The notes under the pieces were generated by a model. It was not told where the DNA came from, did not search any database, and saw nothing but the letters and a program-made list of their open reading frames with translations. Positions 35,590 to 51,283 of a stretch of DNA of 64,000 nt are shown piece after piece. The stretch is from Udeniomyces pyricola (taxonomy: Eukaryota > Basidiomycota > Tremellomycetes > Cystofilobasidiales > Mrakiaceae). The DNA is taken from positions 166,976-230,975 of the forward strand of contig BCIK01000014.1 in assembly GCA_039545295.1 (NCBI GenBank), given 5' to 3'. Within the stretch, counting starts at the first letter, position 1; each line of letters starts with the position of its first letter. The translations under genes were made by a program, and so were the position numbers.

Positions 35590-35951
35590 GGGGATAGAGC
35601 AAGTTGCGTGGGGTCAAAGGGGGAAGGAGAAGGTTGAATGAAGCTCACACGGACGATGCATCATGAGATTTCCGTTTGCACAATGTCGTCAGGCAGTGTT
35701 GGTTGCGTAACTGGTTCGTGACATGCCACAGGTGGCATGTGTCGTGTGACATGTAACACGTGACAAGTCCACTCTTGCTAACGTCACATGATACCTGTAA
35801 CTCGGCCCGACGCGCGTGTTGAATCTCTCTTTCTCTCTTTCCACTGACCTTCAATCATCCCAGCATCTTCCTTCTTGGGCCACATAAGCCTTGGCCTCAT
35901 ACATTTCCCTCATCGGCTGTCCATCTCTCGCTGGCCCTCCTTCCCCACGTC
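35590..35951. promoter_or_regulatory. Bidirectional Ett1-like/rhomboid promoter with E-boxes and inverted repeat
   Basis: The 362-bp gap between two divergent starts contains a 9-bp inverted repeat with 2-bp spacer (35721–35740; arms ACATGCCAC and GTGGCATGT), a CACGTG E-box (35757–35762) and a GTCACATG word (35783–35790, Cbf1-type RTCACRTG). These CANNTG words lie within about 70 bp. That they bind a bHLH factor is inferred. Confidence 0.55.
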
Positions 35952-38521
35952 ATGTTTGCGTCGTCATTGACGTTTCGTCGCGTCCTCAACCCGTCGAGTC
36001 TGCAGCAGTTCCTCCCTGCCTTTCGGTGCTCTTCCACCTCCACATCTCCCTTCCCCTTCTCTGATCCCCCATCTAAATCAAGTTCCTCCTCAAGAGCCCT
36101 CATCTTGTCCTCACTCCCACCTCGCTTGTTCCACACGGCCTCCTCCTCTACTTCACCGACGCCACCTTCGTCCTCCGACCCCCATCGCTTTCCCAGCGTA
36201 ACCCAACCCATCCTCCGCTCCTTCTCCTCCACCCCCTTGCGAGATCTACGCCATTCCTATCCTCCTCTCTCAGCTCAATACCCACGCAAGTACCAGGTCG
36301 GTAAATTTACCTCGACCAAAGGGTCAGGCGATCCGTCAAAGCAAGGCAAATGGACCGTCGATCCGAATGGGCCGACGTTTCTAAGCAAGATCCTAGATTG
36401 GTTTGATGGTCTGGATCATCAGGGTGTCGTGAGTAGGGGCTTCATCGGCTAGGCGAAAGAGAGAAGTCAGCATCGGTGTTGGGACAGTGGTGGATCAGCA
36501 AGGATGAATACAGGATGGAGACTTGTGTGGACACAGACCAAAGTTGATCGGTAAACTAACATGCCATACGCCCCTCCTCCCCCTGGTGTACTCCGCAGGC
36601 GTTCGCACTCATCATGTGTAAGTAATCTCTTCGCTCTTGCTGATGTCATGTCCAGCTTACTGCAAGCTCATCCTCTACTTGTATCCCGTTCCTTCCCCTC
36701 CTCATCCACTCTTCTCGCGCCCTCCAACCGGTTTCCCGATCATCGCCTTTGCTATTCCAGCCAACGTCGCGGTCTTTGCTCTCTGGTGGACAGTTCTTAA
36801 AGCCGACGACGACGACAAAACGTCCGCCACTATACGCGGACTCATGTACAGATCGTTGACGGTTTCGTGGGCCGGGATTCAAGCCGGAGATTAGTACGTT
36901 CCTCCCCGCACGCAGTCTGGGCCACCTTTTCTCCCCCTTCACAATCTGAGATCAAGCATCATGGGGTTAGATGCATGGAACACATGCTGATTGTCTCTAA
37001 TTGCTTGTGAATTTGAACCCACGCAGTCAATCCATCGTTTTCGCCATGTTCTCCCATCAAAGTCCCATCCATCTGATGCTCAACATGTTTGCCCTCTGGA
37101 CTTTCGGACCCGTCGCAATGGAGTATGTCGAATGATCATTCTGTCTGGTGTCTGTTTCCTTGTATCCCATAGGATACTTCTGTTTCTCACTCTCTGTGGC
37201 CTCGCACGAGAGAGTCTTGGAACGATTAGCTTCATAGGCTAACCCACCCTCCTCTTCACTCCCTCTCCGCCTTCCCTCTGGGTTCATCTCGTCCCTGCCT
37301 TTGTCCACTCAGGATTCTTGGGGTCAGTCAATTCGTAATGCTCTACCTCAGCTCGGGCATTGCTGCAAACTACTTTGCCGCCACTATCCCACCGACGTGG
37401 TTCGGAGCCAGCGCGCAGGACAGACTCCTCGGGGCGAGCGGAGCCATCTTTGGCATCCTCGGCGTGAGTACCGAACAATGAATCCAAATGGCGATTTTGG
37501 ATCACGAACGTCTTGTTTACGAGTTTGGTTTGTTTTACGCGTCGTTCTTGGATATTGGATATTCATCATCACTTTTAACACCCCCCCCCCCTAATCCCCT
37601 CATTTGCAACCCCTTTCATGCTATCCTTGTCCCTCCTGCTCCCCGGATCGACTCACAGTTCCTCTCGGCGTGTATGCCTCGTATCAAGTTTGTTGCGCTC
37701 CCGATACCAGGGATCGGATTGACGGGCCTTCAGCTGATCGGAGGGACTTGTGTCGTACGTCCCTCTCTTTTTTTCCGATCGTAAACCGACGATCATGTCA
37801 AACCTACTCTGAGACGACGTTGAGAAACCAGAACCTCAACGCTGTAATCTTAAGACAGGCACGCTGACTTTACTGGCACCACCCTTTCACCCTTGCATCG
37901 CATCCTTTCCCTCCGCGCTCTTCCTATCCCCCTGCCCCCCCCCCTTCCTTTCCCCTCGGCACTTCCCAAATTCTCCCTTCTGTCGTGTTACTTCTGGACG
38001 GAATCTTTTTTGCGTTCTTCTCTGACTTTCGGGCTTCAAATTGGAATGGTGTTTCTCAGATGGAGGTCGCGAGACTCGCATGGGCTGATTGGGTACGTCG
38101 TTCAGGGGTTTTTCTTTTTGTTCCCTCTTTTCCCTTCCTCCCCCCCCCCCCCCCCCTTTATTCTTTGTTGTCGTTGAAGGGGAAAGTTATTGCTCTTCTT
38201 GCCTTCGCTTTCGCTTTTCTTCTTCTTCTTTTCTTTTTTTTTTTTTCGTGTTTCGTTCGCTAACAGTTCTGGAAATTTTTCCCCATCTCTTCCGCTTTCC
38301 CTTCCCCCCCCCCCCCCCCCCCCCCCCNCGGTTTTTTTTNNNTTNCTCTCATGGCATTTTATCCATTTGACCCCTCCCCCCCGCAGAAAAACCCATCGGC
38401 TTGCGGCCACCTGACGGGTCTTTTCTTTGGGATCGTCTTCTTCCAGCTGATGAAGGCCCGGTACGCCCGATCGGCTAGCACCGGTGGGCTGTCGAAACCC
38501 AAGTACAGAGCAGGAAGGTAA
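35952..38521 (+). CDS. Mitochondrial-type rhomboid intramembrane serine protease
   Basis: A rhomboid of the Pcp1/PARL type, which cleaves transmembrane substrates within the mitochondrial inner membrane. The N-terminus (MFASSLTFRRVLNPSSLQQF, then Ser/Pro-rich) is a plausible presequence. Diagnostic features are PIIAFAIPANVAVFALWW (TM1), the L1 loop FSHQSPIHLMLNMFALWTFG, VMLYLSSGIAANYFA, the catalytic serine in GASGAIFGI (about 37429–37455), and the catalytic histidine helix GHLTGLFFGIVFF (about 38405–38443) with the HxxGxxxG spacing. The C-tail ends SKPKYRAGR before TAA. There are at least seven introns, several with poly-C runs (37580–37590, 38138–38155, 38306–38327); small exons near 36599 and 38040 were not all resolved. 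Both members of the Ser–His dyad are present, so activity is expected. Confidence 0.9.
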
Positions 38522-39377
38522 AATTATTTTTTCTTCATTTGGACGCTTCTTGATTCTTTGGGAGAATAGGGATCCATGGGAGAAAGGGCGAAGGAGGGCA
38601 GAGGGGAGAGGGGTGAGAGAGAGAGAGATGTGCAGATGATGGATGGGATGTTGCGTTTTTTTGTGTTATCAGAAAGTGTGAGAGACACCAAGGATGTCGT
38701 CTTGGTGAGAGAGAGAAAGTGAAACAGGGAGGCTAAGGAGCTTGAATAGTCCGGAACGTAACAGAGGAAACTGCGAAAGAAGCTAGACCAAGTGATAGAA
38801 CAAGAGGAAGTCGATGTAAGAAGGCAAAAAGGAAAAAAAAAGGCAAGGTGAACAAAGAAAATGAGACAAACTGAGAGACTGTAACTGCAATGTCTCTGGT
38901 TTTCCCTCGCTGAATCGAGAGAGGAAAGAGGAAAAAAGGAAGGGGGGGGGGGGGGGGGAAGTTGGTTGTTGATGAATGCAGGTGTATGTGAGGGTGTGGC
39001 CAGATGAGATTGAGACGGGTGAGGGGTTGGGTTATTGTAACGATGTTCACAAGGCGGAAGTCACAGGGGGAGAAGAAGGAAAAATAAGAGGGGAGTGAGA
39101 GTCAGAAGCAAGAAAGAAAAACATGACGTGACGTGATAAAAAATTTCAAATGAGGAAAAAGAGGAAGAGAAAGACAAAGCAACAGAGCAGAGAGAGCGAG
39201 AAAGACATAAGAGAGGGGGTTGAAAGAGTACGAAAACGTTCAAGGTCTAATATGAAATGAAGAAAGACGAAAGGTAAAGGTTCCTGGTTCCTGGCAATCC
39301 CTCTTTTCCTTAGTTTGTCCCCCCCCTTTCTCATCCCCCAAACTCCTTGCCCTCCCGCCCGATTACTAGCCTAAGAC
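38522..39377. other. Convergent intergenic region, purine-rich
   Basis: The rhomboid and kinase genes converge. The plus strand is GA-rich with poly-A runs and a G run at 38942–38958. No gene is supported. Confidence 0.5.
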
Positions 39378-43424
<4,047 letters not shown>

Positions 43425-44025
43425 GAGGACTGTATGGAACGAGTCGTCGGAAGGGGGAAAGAAGAGACGTGAGGGATTGCGGGTGAGCAGGGCGGTGAGT
43501 AAGGTTGTTGGTGTGTGAGAGTGGGTTGAGGATCTCGAGGGGAGGGGCAGGGGCGAAGCTGCGAAGGGGAAGGGACGTACGCCTTGCAATCGACGAGCGC
43601 GCAAGTCAGAGAGAGAGTCGGAACTGGATCATTATTATGTATCATGTTATATATATATTGATCATTTTCATCATCGTCATATCTTTCATCATCCATCCTG
43701 TTGCAAGACATCAATCACTTCATCAATAGCATGGTGATATGGACATATCATTCATCAACCTCACAGATCTCACTGCGCTGTCAGTCACTCACTCAGCGGT
43801 ATCCAGATCGCGCACAAACAGCACCAACGACAAATGATGCCGAGAAAAGAAAGAAACGTGACGGTGGTACAATAGGTTTGAAATCTGTTAGGGAAACGAT
43901 GAGCAACTGCTTGGTTATTTCGCTCGCTCCATCATCGTCGCTCCAGTTCTCCCTGCCTTTGCCCCTCACCTCCCTCCCCAATCCTCTCTTTTTACCCTTC
44001 AACACATCCACTTCCAATCAACATC
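43425..44025. promoter_or_regulatory. Bidirectional kinase/GTP cyclohydrolase promoter region
   Basis: The 601-bp gap between divergent starts is AT-rich in its centre (ATATATATATTG at about 43652) and CT-rich immediately before the cyclohydrolase start. No specific operator was identified. Confidence 0.5.
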
Positions 44026-46313
44026 ATGGATCCAACAAACCCCAGCGTATCGCCCTCGACCTCCCCGTCGTCATCCCACCTCGCTTCGCGCCTCGAAGCG
44101 CTCGCCGTCTCTTCCCGGCCAGCGTCGTCTTCGCCGCTCAAGCAGGAGATGGACAGGCAAGACGCCCAAACTCGAGCCAGCAACCTCGAGCGGCTCGGTG
44201 ATAGCAGGACTGGTGACTGGGAAAGAGGAAGAGTCAGCCGAGGCGGTGAGTTGGCTTCGCTGGTCAATGTCTGGCTTCCTGAACGAGTCACAGGCCCTGC
44301 CATCGGCCCAGGCGACAGCAAGGCGAGCGCAAAAGAGGTTCGGACTTGTCCACCCGGCCATGGAAAGGGTCGAGGGAAGGGGACACAAGGGAGGGGCACT
44401 TTCTCGCCATAACTCTGTATATCCCGCACGATCAGCCTCACCATCATGTCCAGTGCACCATGTGGCCCCCGGTCAAGTTGTGTACACATCCGAGCACACG
44501 ACCCGCAATGGCATAGCCCATGGCTTCCTCTATCTTGTCGCCCTTGGCCCCGAAATCAGTGCCTTCGCCTAACCAATGTCGCTATCGCATCATCCGCATG
44601 GCTGCACTTCATCCCTTTGACGCCTGTCGCAGATCAATCAACTCATCACTGGTTCTCTACCCTTTCTGAATCTGATCCCTCTTGTGCATATTCAGGCCCG
44701 ACGTCTCCTGCCCAACTTTCGACTTCGCCCTCCGCCGCTGGATCCTCGTACCCTCCCATCCGAGCGTCCTCATCGGACGTCAAGACCCCCACGCAACCTC
44801 CGACGTCGCTTCCTCTTCCCATCCCCACCAACGTCCAACAGAAGGACGACTACGCTCGCTCCGTCTCGCCCGGCTCGCGTCACGACGGCTACGGCTTCCG
44901 ACCGCCTAGCGGAGCGACGACTCCCAAGGCGCTTGAGGGCGAAGAAGGCGGCCAGGTCTGGGAGAGCAGCAAGTTGAGGGAAGAAGGAGCTCGAGAGGGT
45001 GATCAGCAGGATGCTCCGGGCGGTGAGAGACGTGCATTGGATGGGAGCTTGATCCCGGACCGTAACGGCTTGGGTTGGCCAGGTCAGTCGTTTGATTCAT
45101 ATCTCTTGAACCCAATATAGCTCCCCCTTCGCACTTGTTCTCACCATGATGTTCTCTCGTTCTCCTTTTCCCTCTCGTCTTCTCGTTTGGATGCGCTCAT
45201 ATCCACATGGGCTTATATGTACTAGCCAAATCGACGCACCTTCGCCTCAACTCGACGCCCGACCAATCGGCAGCCAACGTCGCTCGTCTGTCCGAGGCCG
45301 TCCGAACCGTGCTCGAATGCCTCGGCGAGGATCCCGACCGAGAAGGTCTGTTGAGGACACCCGATCGATACGCCAAGGCGCTCCTCTGGATGACTAAAGG
45401 TTACGAAGAAAAATTGACGGGTCAGTTGAGGCAGACCTGTTGTCTGGCCTGCTTTGTTTTCGTCTTTTCTTGAAATGTTCCTTATCTCATTGACTGATGC
45501 GACACTACGTCTTGGTTACTGTTGCGATATACGACGGCAGACGTCATCAACGATGCCGTTTTCGCTGAGGACCATGAGGAACTCGTTATCGTCAAAGATA
45601 TCCAGATCTCGTCCCTTTGTGAACACCATCTCGTTCCTTTCACTGGCGTCGTACGTTCTGCAATTTCCCTTTTCTTGGTCTTTTCCATGCTCGGGATTCG
45701 CTTTACCTTCTTCTCCGACCCTCACACTTCTTCCCAATGATTTTACCCTCCACCTTACATCACCTGCGAAACAGATCCACATTGGGTACATTCCCAACAA
45801 GCTCGTCCTCGGGATCTCTAAGCTCGCTCGGATAGCCGAAACGTTCGGCCGCCGGCTGCAGGTTCAAGAGCGCTTGACGAAGCAGGTCGCTGTGGCCATT
45901 CAGGAAGCCATCAAGCCGAGGGGTGTCGCTGTCGTTATGGAAGCTTCGTGAGTGATCATCGACTGAACTCATAGGCTTGGGATCCTAAGCCTTCCTCTCA
46001 TTTCTGTCTTGTCTTGTTGTTGAACCTATTCCTGATATCACCTCTCATAAATTCTCCCCCTTCCCCTTTTTGCTTTCCTCGTCACTCAAAGTCACCTCTG
46101 TATGTCCATGCGAGGTGTCCAAAAACCGGGAGCGACGACTGTGACGAGCACGATGCTCGGCTGTTTCCGAGACCAAGCCAAGACGAGGGAAGAGTTCTTG
46201 ACTCGTAAGTCTCTTTGTGTTTTTTTTTTCTCGCTTTTCTTTTTGTTGTCCGCCTATGGGGTCCTTCTTCTTGGAATGAAACCTCAGGGCTCAAAGGTAG
46301 TCCTGGCGAGTAG
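44026..46313 (+). CDS. FOL2: GTP cyclohydrolase I
   Basis: This enzyme converts GTP to 7,8-dihydroneopterin triphosphate, the first committed step of folate and pterin synthesis. Seven exons sum exactly to 407 residues: 44026–44245, 44696–45082, 45226–45420, 45541–45650, 45775–45947, 46092–46204 and 46288–46313. The catalytic core begins about residue 208: [60 protein letters not shown] (zinc ligands Cys and His), [43 protein letters not shown], and [20 protein letters not shown] with the second zinc Cys. An N-terminal extension of about 200 Ser/Pro-rich residues, encoded by the first two exons, is longer than in animals and bacteria; fungal members often have some extension. FOL2 is the yeast name for this enzyme. 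Confidence 0.95.
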
Positions 46314-46872
46314 ACTGCAAGAGAGGAAAGTGCATGCCTATGAAAGGGAGTTGGAAGAATATTAAACACCCAAGGCCTGTTCTGGAGATTTTCGGTCAGC
46401 TAACAACACAAAAAAATCACATCTCTCCTGTATTTTCCCGCTTCAGTGATCAAGAAGTAGGCTGGAATAGAGCAATTTCTTCTCTGATGACCTTTGATCC
46501 CCTCCGACTATTTCTCTCTTCACTCGTCTCTGTGTCTTCGGCTCTACCGATCAGATCAGACTTCCTGTCTTCCCTTTTCCCTCTTCGTCTTCTTTTCTTT
46601 TTTTTCTTTCCTGATCTGCCTTCCTCCCATCTGTAATTCTTTCATCGGGCGTCTCAACATTGCCTCTCTCTCCTCTTCTCTTTCCACATTTTACTCATCA
46701 GTCCCTATTCGATCAGTTCTCTTTTCTTTTCATCAACCCCCCGAACTCCGAAACGACCCCCTTCGAGACGCTCGACCCATCTCTCAAACGTATCACTTTC
46801 GAATCCCCCACGAGGCTCAATCATCTTATCAAATCCCTTCGTCCTTGTTACCTCCTAGTCCCATTTCATCCC

Positions 46873-46904
46873 ATCCATCCATCCATCCATCCATCCATCC
46901 ATCC
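46873..46904. repeat. (TCCA)n tetranucleotide microsatellite
   Basis: About seven copies of CATC/TCCA within a CT-rich block. Confidence 0.9.
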
Positions 46905-47096
46905 CGTCATATCCCCTCCCAGCTCAACCTGATCTCCCTTCTCTCCCTCCACATTTCCTCTCTCCTCTACCCTAGCCTCCTCCCCTCTTCTTTCGATCCT
47001 CTTTCGCCACGCCATTATTATCATCTTCTTTTTTTTTCTTTTTGCTTTCCCTCTTCACCCAATAATGACCCCATTTTCTGTCTGTACCTTGGGATC

Positions 47097-47171
47097 ATGG
47101 CGTCCCATCCGCCGCGCGGGACGAGCCTAGAGCAACGCGGATCTGACGTCGATTCGCAAGTGATCATGTAA
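47097..47171 (+). CDS. Candidate 24-aa short ORF downstream of a CT-rich leader
   Basis: The ATG at 47097 has A at −3 and G at +4 and follows about 600 bp of CT-rich sequence of the kind that precedes the larger genes here. The product starts MASHPPRGTSLEQRGSD and ends at TAA 47169–47171. It matches nothing I know. It could be a first exon whose continuation I could not find, a uORF, or chance; confidence is low. Confidence 0.2.
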   Translation: MASHPPRGTSLEQRGSDVDSQVIM

Positions 47172-48380
47172 TCTGGCTGTCGTTCGTCGCTCGCTCTCAT
47201 ACACGGTAGCTATAAACAAATATATATATATATATGATAGCCTGCAAAGTCGACCCGGCTCAACCCTAGAATGTCGAAAAGAAAAGAAGGAAACGAGTCA
47301 GAGGCCGGCCCTTGCCGACCTCCCCCCCCCCCCCCCCTTCCCCCTCCCTCCCTCCTGCGATATTTTGTCATTCGGATGAGAGGAGGTCCTACCATACAAT
47401 GGATCCATCCCATCGATCGCACTGTCCACTGTCCACTGTCGGAGGAGGAAGGGGAGGAGGGGGGGGAGGGGGGGGGAGGGAGGATGTTGGTCTTTGCCAG
47501 GTTTCGCAGTCAACACATCAATGCTAAATCAATGCTTTCTCTCTCTCTCTCTCTTTCTTTTTATGTGTGTTTTTATTATTATTGTTAATCCTTTCGAGGG
47601 GCCAACGTTGGGAGGAGGAGGTAAGGAAACCGTCCTGAAGAAGAAGAAGAACACATCCAATGAGGAAGCCAAAAGAAAAGGAACTCCGGGAAAGAAAAAG
47701 AGAGCGAGAGAGGGAAATCGTCACATGAAGTCAAGCAGAAGAAACAGAAAAAAAGAAGAAAAAGAGTGGGAGGGGGGGGGGGGACGCATAAATGGACGGG
47801 ACGAAGTGAGAGGAGGGAATCCGAGAGATGTGTTAAGTTGGGGGAAATGACGGGAAAAAGAGAAAGCAGAGGGAGAGTGTTGTGCGTGTCTTGAGGAAGA
47901 GAAGAGAATGTAGAAGATGGGTAGAGAGGAGAAAGATGAAGAAGTGTGAATGAGCGAGCATGGAGGAAAAAGGAGAGGTTAGGAGGGTAAATTGGATAAA
48001 GAAAGCGGAAGGAGGAGAGGGGGAGGGGGGTAAAACGAAAGAGAACTGAGGTAGAAGCGAGGGTGAATTCCCAGGATATGATAGATTCCGGAACTTGTGA
48101 TGGGAGTTAGGCTACACAACCACACAATCTACTCGTATGTGCCCCCGCTTAAAGATCCTTCCACTCCCCTGTGGGATGTTGAACGAAGAGCGTTGCTTGC
48201 CGTCCGACGTCTGCCACGTAGCCACCATCCTCCTCGGCCATTCTTCCCATACATCTTCCTTCACCCCACCCTTTCCTCTCCATCTTTCTCCTATCAAACT
48301 AACCCGTTCCTCGCCAACTGAATGACACCCATCCCTCATCTCCAACTCAACTCAACCCAACCCAACGAAGCCCAACCCAT

Positions 48381-49496
48381 CTAACGTCTCCTTCCAGGCC
48401 TTCCGGCCTTTCGAGCACCACGCATCTTACCCTTGGCGGTCATGCCATGGGTCGTAGGCTTCGGCTTCATTCCCTTGGACTCTCGCCAAGCTTCCCGTCG
48501 GTTCCCACGCGGGCCGGACGTGCTGATCTTAGGGGCCGACGTGGTCATGTCGGCTAAGAAGCGAAAACGATTTTGAGAGAGAGGGGAAACGAGGTAAGAA
48601 AAGAGCGGGTTAGTTGGTTGTTTGGTCTACATATCTTGGCTCGTTAAGAGAGACGACTATGTGGAAAGCATGTATTGAGTCTTGGGAAAGATGAGAAACG
48701 ATATGCATGCAGAGAGAGTGTGTGTGATTGCCTCTTCCCCTGAATTGAACGACAACGGTGACGCAAAGAAAGACACCCGAAACCCTGTCCCGACTCATCA
48801 TCCTCCAGGTAATCGGACCGTGAAGGCCAACATAGTTCCAGCACAAAGGTGGGAAAAGGACAGAGGAGCGGAGAGAGACACAGCGGTGCGAGCGCATACA
48901 CACACACACACACGCGGATATGACCCTTCTGGCACGTAAAGTTTCGGAAGGCCGACGAACGTTTCGCTCTCCGCCCTACTGAAGCAGGGGAAGTATATGC
49001 AGAAGCGGAACCAGTCGACCCCCTCTATATCCGAGCCAGTCGAAAGACAACGTGAAGCATGGGTAGGTATGTATCGGTGTTAAAGGCAAGCAGATGTAGG
49101 TGGATGCGATAGATAGATGATTGGTCTGGGTGAGGGAGGGAAACCTGGGTGAAGGGGACCGACTAGCAGAGCCTCTCGCCACCCAAACCGATGCGACCAA
49201 ACTCCTGCAAGTACCGAAAAGCAAAGCCCAAGGCCAGACTTCAGACTCAGCCAAGCAAACTCACCATCCTCATCCTCGGCACCTTCCTCACTGACGCCCT
49301 CTCCCTCCTCGGTCGAGGCCGTCGTGGTAGCAAGCTCGACTTCGTCCGTCCCGATAACCTCCTTCTTGGCGTTGTTCTCGAGCAGACGAGCGTTGAGCCT
49401 CGCGACGCGCTCGGCGTCCTTGATGTGGTACTCGCCCGTCTCACGCTTGCGCGAACGGGCTTGCTTCTTGACCTTGCATCGGAGGGACTTGGCCAT
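48381..49496 (-). CDS. LLP/DUF2423-like small basic nuclear protein
   Basis: Two exons sum to 134 residues: 49496–49265 and 48553–48381, joined in phase (G|CC, Ala). The N-terminus MAKSLRCKVKKQARSRKRET is the hallmark of the LLP homologue/DUF2423 family, whose human member LLPH is a nucleolar ribosome-biogenesis and growth-linked protein. The middle is acidic (EEGEGVSEEGAEDEDG) and the C-terminus is very basic (STSGPRGNRREAWRESKGMK, ending GRPGRRR), fitting nucleolar retention. The 711-nt intron (49264–48554) is unusually long for this window and contains a (CA)n repeat. The spliced C-terminal exon would look like an independent small ORF (ATG at 48548) if splicing were missed. Confidence 0.82.
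48897..48914. repeat. (CA)n dinucleotide repeat in the LLP-like intron
   Basis: Eight to nine CA units inside the long intron. Confidence 0.9.
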
Positions 49497-49880
49497 GGTG
49501 GTTGATTAAGAGGGTGGGTTGGGGAAGACGGGAGTCGGTCGAGGAGTTCTGGAGAGAGAGAGAGAGAGAGACAGGTGGGTAGTGTGGGTGTTTGGACTGA
49601 AGCTGGTCTCGAAATATTTCGGAGCCTGCCGATCGATTATATTCCCGTCCTCCTCTTTCTTTGTCATCAATATTTTCCGGTCAATTGTTCTCCTTCATCC
49701 AATTCCCGCAACATTTCTTGACACCTCACCGGCAGTGTGTCTTGGATGATATTTAACCTGAACATCTGGAATGGAATGTTTCCTCTCCTCGGACCGACAC
49801 ACTCAACGAGAACCGTTACAATTGGCCTCGCGCTTCACCTTTACACCAGTACACGAGCGAGACCATAAACGTTTCATGCC
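49497..49880. other. Intergenic
   Basis: Promoter side of the LLP-like gene, with a GA/CT dinucleotide run at 49553–49570 just upstream of the start, and 3' flank of the next gene. No gene is supported. Confidence 0.5.
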
Positions 49881-50037
49881 TCAAAATACAATCTTCATTT
49901 CGGCCCACCACTTCCAGACGCCGATGGTAGAGAGAGAAAGGACCGCAAGGGAGAGGTCGAGCTGAGTAATGGCGTAGATCCAGAGCATCGAGAGAGGCGG
50001 GGCCTGGTTTGGTAGAGAGGCGTGGTAAAAGGAGGGA

Positions 50038-50069
<32 letters not shown>

Positions 50070-51283
50070 GGGGGGGGGGGGGGGGGGGGGGGGAGGGCGA
50101 GATAATTCAACATTCGTTGTCAGTACCTTCTCAGGATACAGACAAATTCGAGGCTCCATCATTGGGACAAAGGGAAAGACCAGGTAAAGAACAGAAACCC
50201 AGGTTAGTAGGACAGCGTGTAACGAAACAGAGGGTGATTACCTGCTGCATGATAACAAGCCAATTCGAGCGGTTGATGATATAGATGAGCCGAGTACCGC
50301 AGACGAGTGAGAGAACTGTAAGTCCATATTGAAGCGAACGGGTCGAGATGTATCGGTTGGCTGCCACGATGAGGAGATGGGAGAGACCAGAACGAGGATT
50401 GTAGAAGTGACAGGATTAGGTTGACAAGATGTTAGAAAACAAGTTGTGGATGACACGAATAGGTCAGGCATGTATGTTTCGATGTTCGAAATTTTAACCC
50501 GTACAATAAAATATGCCAACAGATAGCACTGTGGATCCGAAAAACAACGACACACACAAAAAAAAAGAGTGGAATCTCATCAGGTCAATATATATGCGTG
50601 CGAGATGAGGCACTAGACAAAGGTATAGGAGTTCGGACGCACTTGGTAGCATGTTGACAACTTTCCAGAACTCTCCGCTCCAGGTTGGGTGCTGGGCATA
50701 CTGAAAATGAATCATGCTGACGTTGTAGGTTCAAACCAGGAGAACGGTATGAAAGGAAGGAGAGATGAAAAGAAAAAGAAAAAGGGGGGGGGGGAGTTGA
50801 GCACAGATCGCCTCGAAGTATCACAGGTGAGCACATGAAGGGAATGCGTACATGTCCATGGCCAGGTAAAGGAAAGCAAACGGAATGATCTGGAGCAATC
50901 AGGAAGATGAAAGATAAGGGTCAGCGGCCAAGATTCGAATGAGGACAAAGTGGAGCGTGGGCAGATGGATGCGAGGCAAGTCCAGCGAGGCCGAATGAAC
51001 GTCCAAGCTCGAAACTGACGAGGATGATGGCTTTGAAGACCTCGCCCACGTCCTCACTAGGTCCCAGACCGAGCACGTTACTACTCGTTCGCATTTCTTT
51101 GCGGTAACCAGCATTGTCGTCTGGTATCTGCGAGAGCAGGGTCGGCTGGACGGTCGGAGGAAACTCGACGCCCGACGCGCGAAGGAGCTCGATGCGGTCC
51201 TGATCGTCGAGTTGGAGAAAGGTTTCTTGCTCGCCATCAAGCTCGGGGATATGTTGGATAGGTGAGGGAGGAACGGCGGCCAT
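49881..51283 (-). CDS. Multi-pass membrane protein (205 aa), family not recognised
   Basis: Five exons sum exactly: 51283–51020, 50889–50852, 50716–50643, 50360–50242 and 50003–49881. The soluble N-terminal 80 residues include PELDGEQETFLQLDDQDRIE and RTSSNVLGLGPSEDVGEVF. Hydrophobic segments are KAIILIIPFAFLYLAMDIMI, QYGLTVLSLVCGTRLIYIIN and PLSMLWIYAITQLDLSLAVL continuing to STIGVWKWW, so three to four membrane spans. A conserved-looking loop reads HPTWSGEFWKVVNMLP. I cannot name the family; it looks like a small ER or Golgi membrane protein. The last intron carries two G runs separated by one A (50039–50093; poly-C on the gene strand). It is divergent, 321 bp apart, from the Tvp38-like gene, so shared regulation is possible. 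Confidence 0.78.
50039..50093. repeat. 55-nt near-pure G tract in an intron
   Basis: Thirty Gs, one A, then twenty-four Gs; poly-C on the gene strand, between the donor GTAATC at 50241 and acceptor at 50004. Confidence 0.95.

Larger units (their letters stand above)
46314..48380. other. Two-kilobase gene-poor stretch
   Basis: Between GTP cyclohydrolase and the LLP-like gene no multi-exon gene could be assembled. From about 46470 to 47090 it is strongly CT-rich with a (TCCA)n run, like a promoter or 5' UTR, and it leads to the short ORF at 47097. From 47600 to 48060 it is purine-rich. It may hold an untranslated transcript or a gene too divergent to see. Confidence 0.5.

Noticed and set aside
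46494..47171. 225-residue plus-strand frame rich in Ser, Leu, Phe and Pro
   Set aside because: It is a readthrough of CT-rich leader sequence without an ATG-initiated conserved segment; only the final 24 codons start at a plausible ATG.
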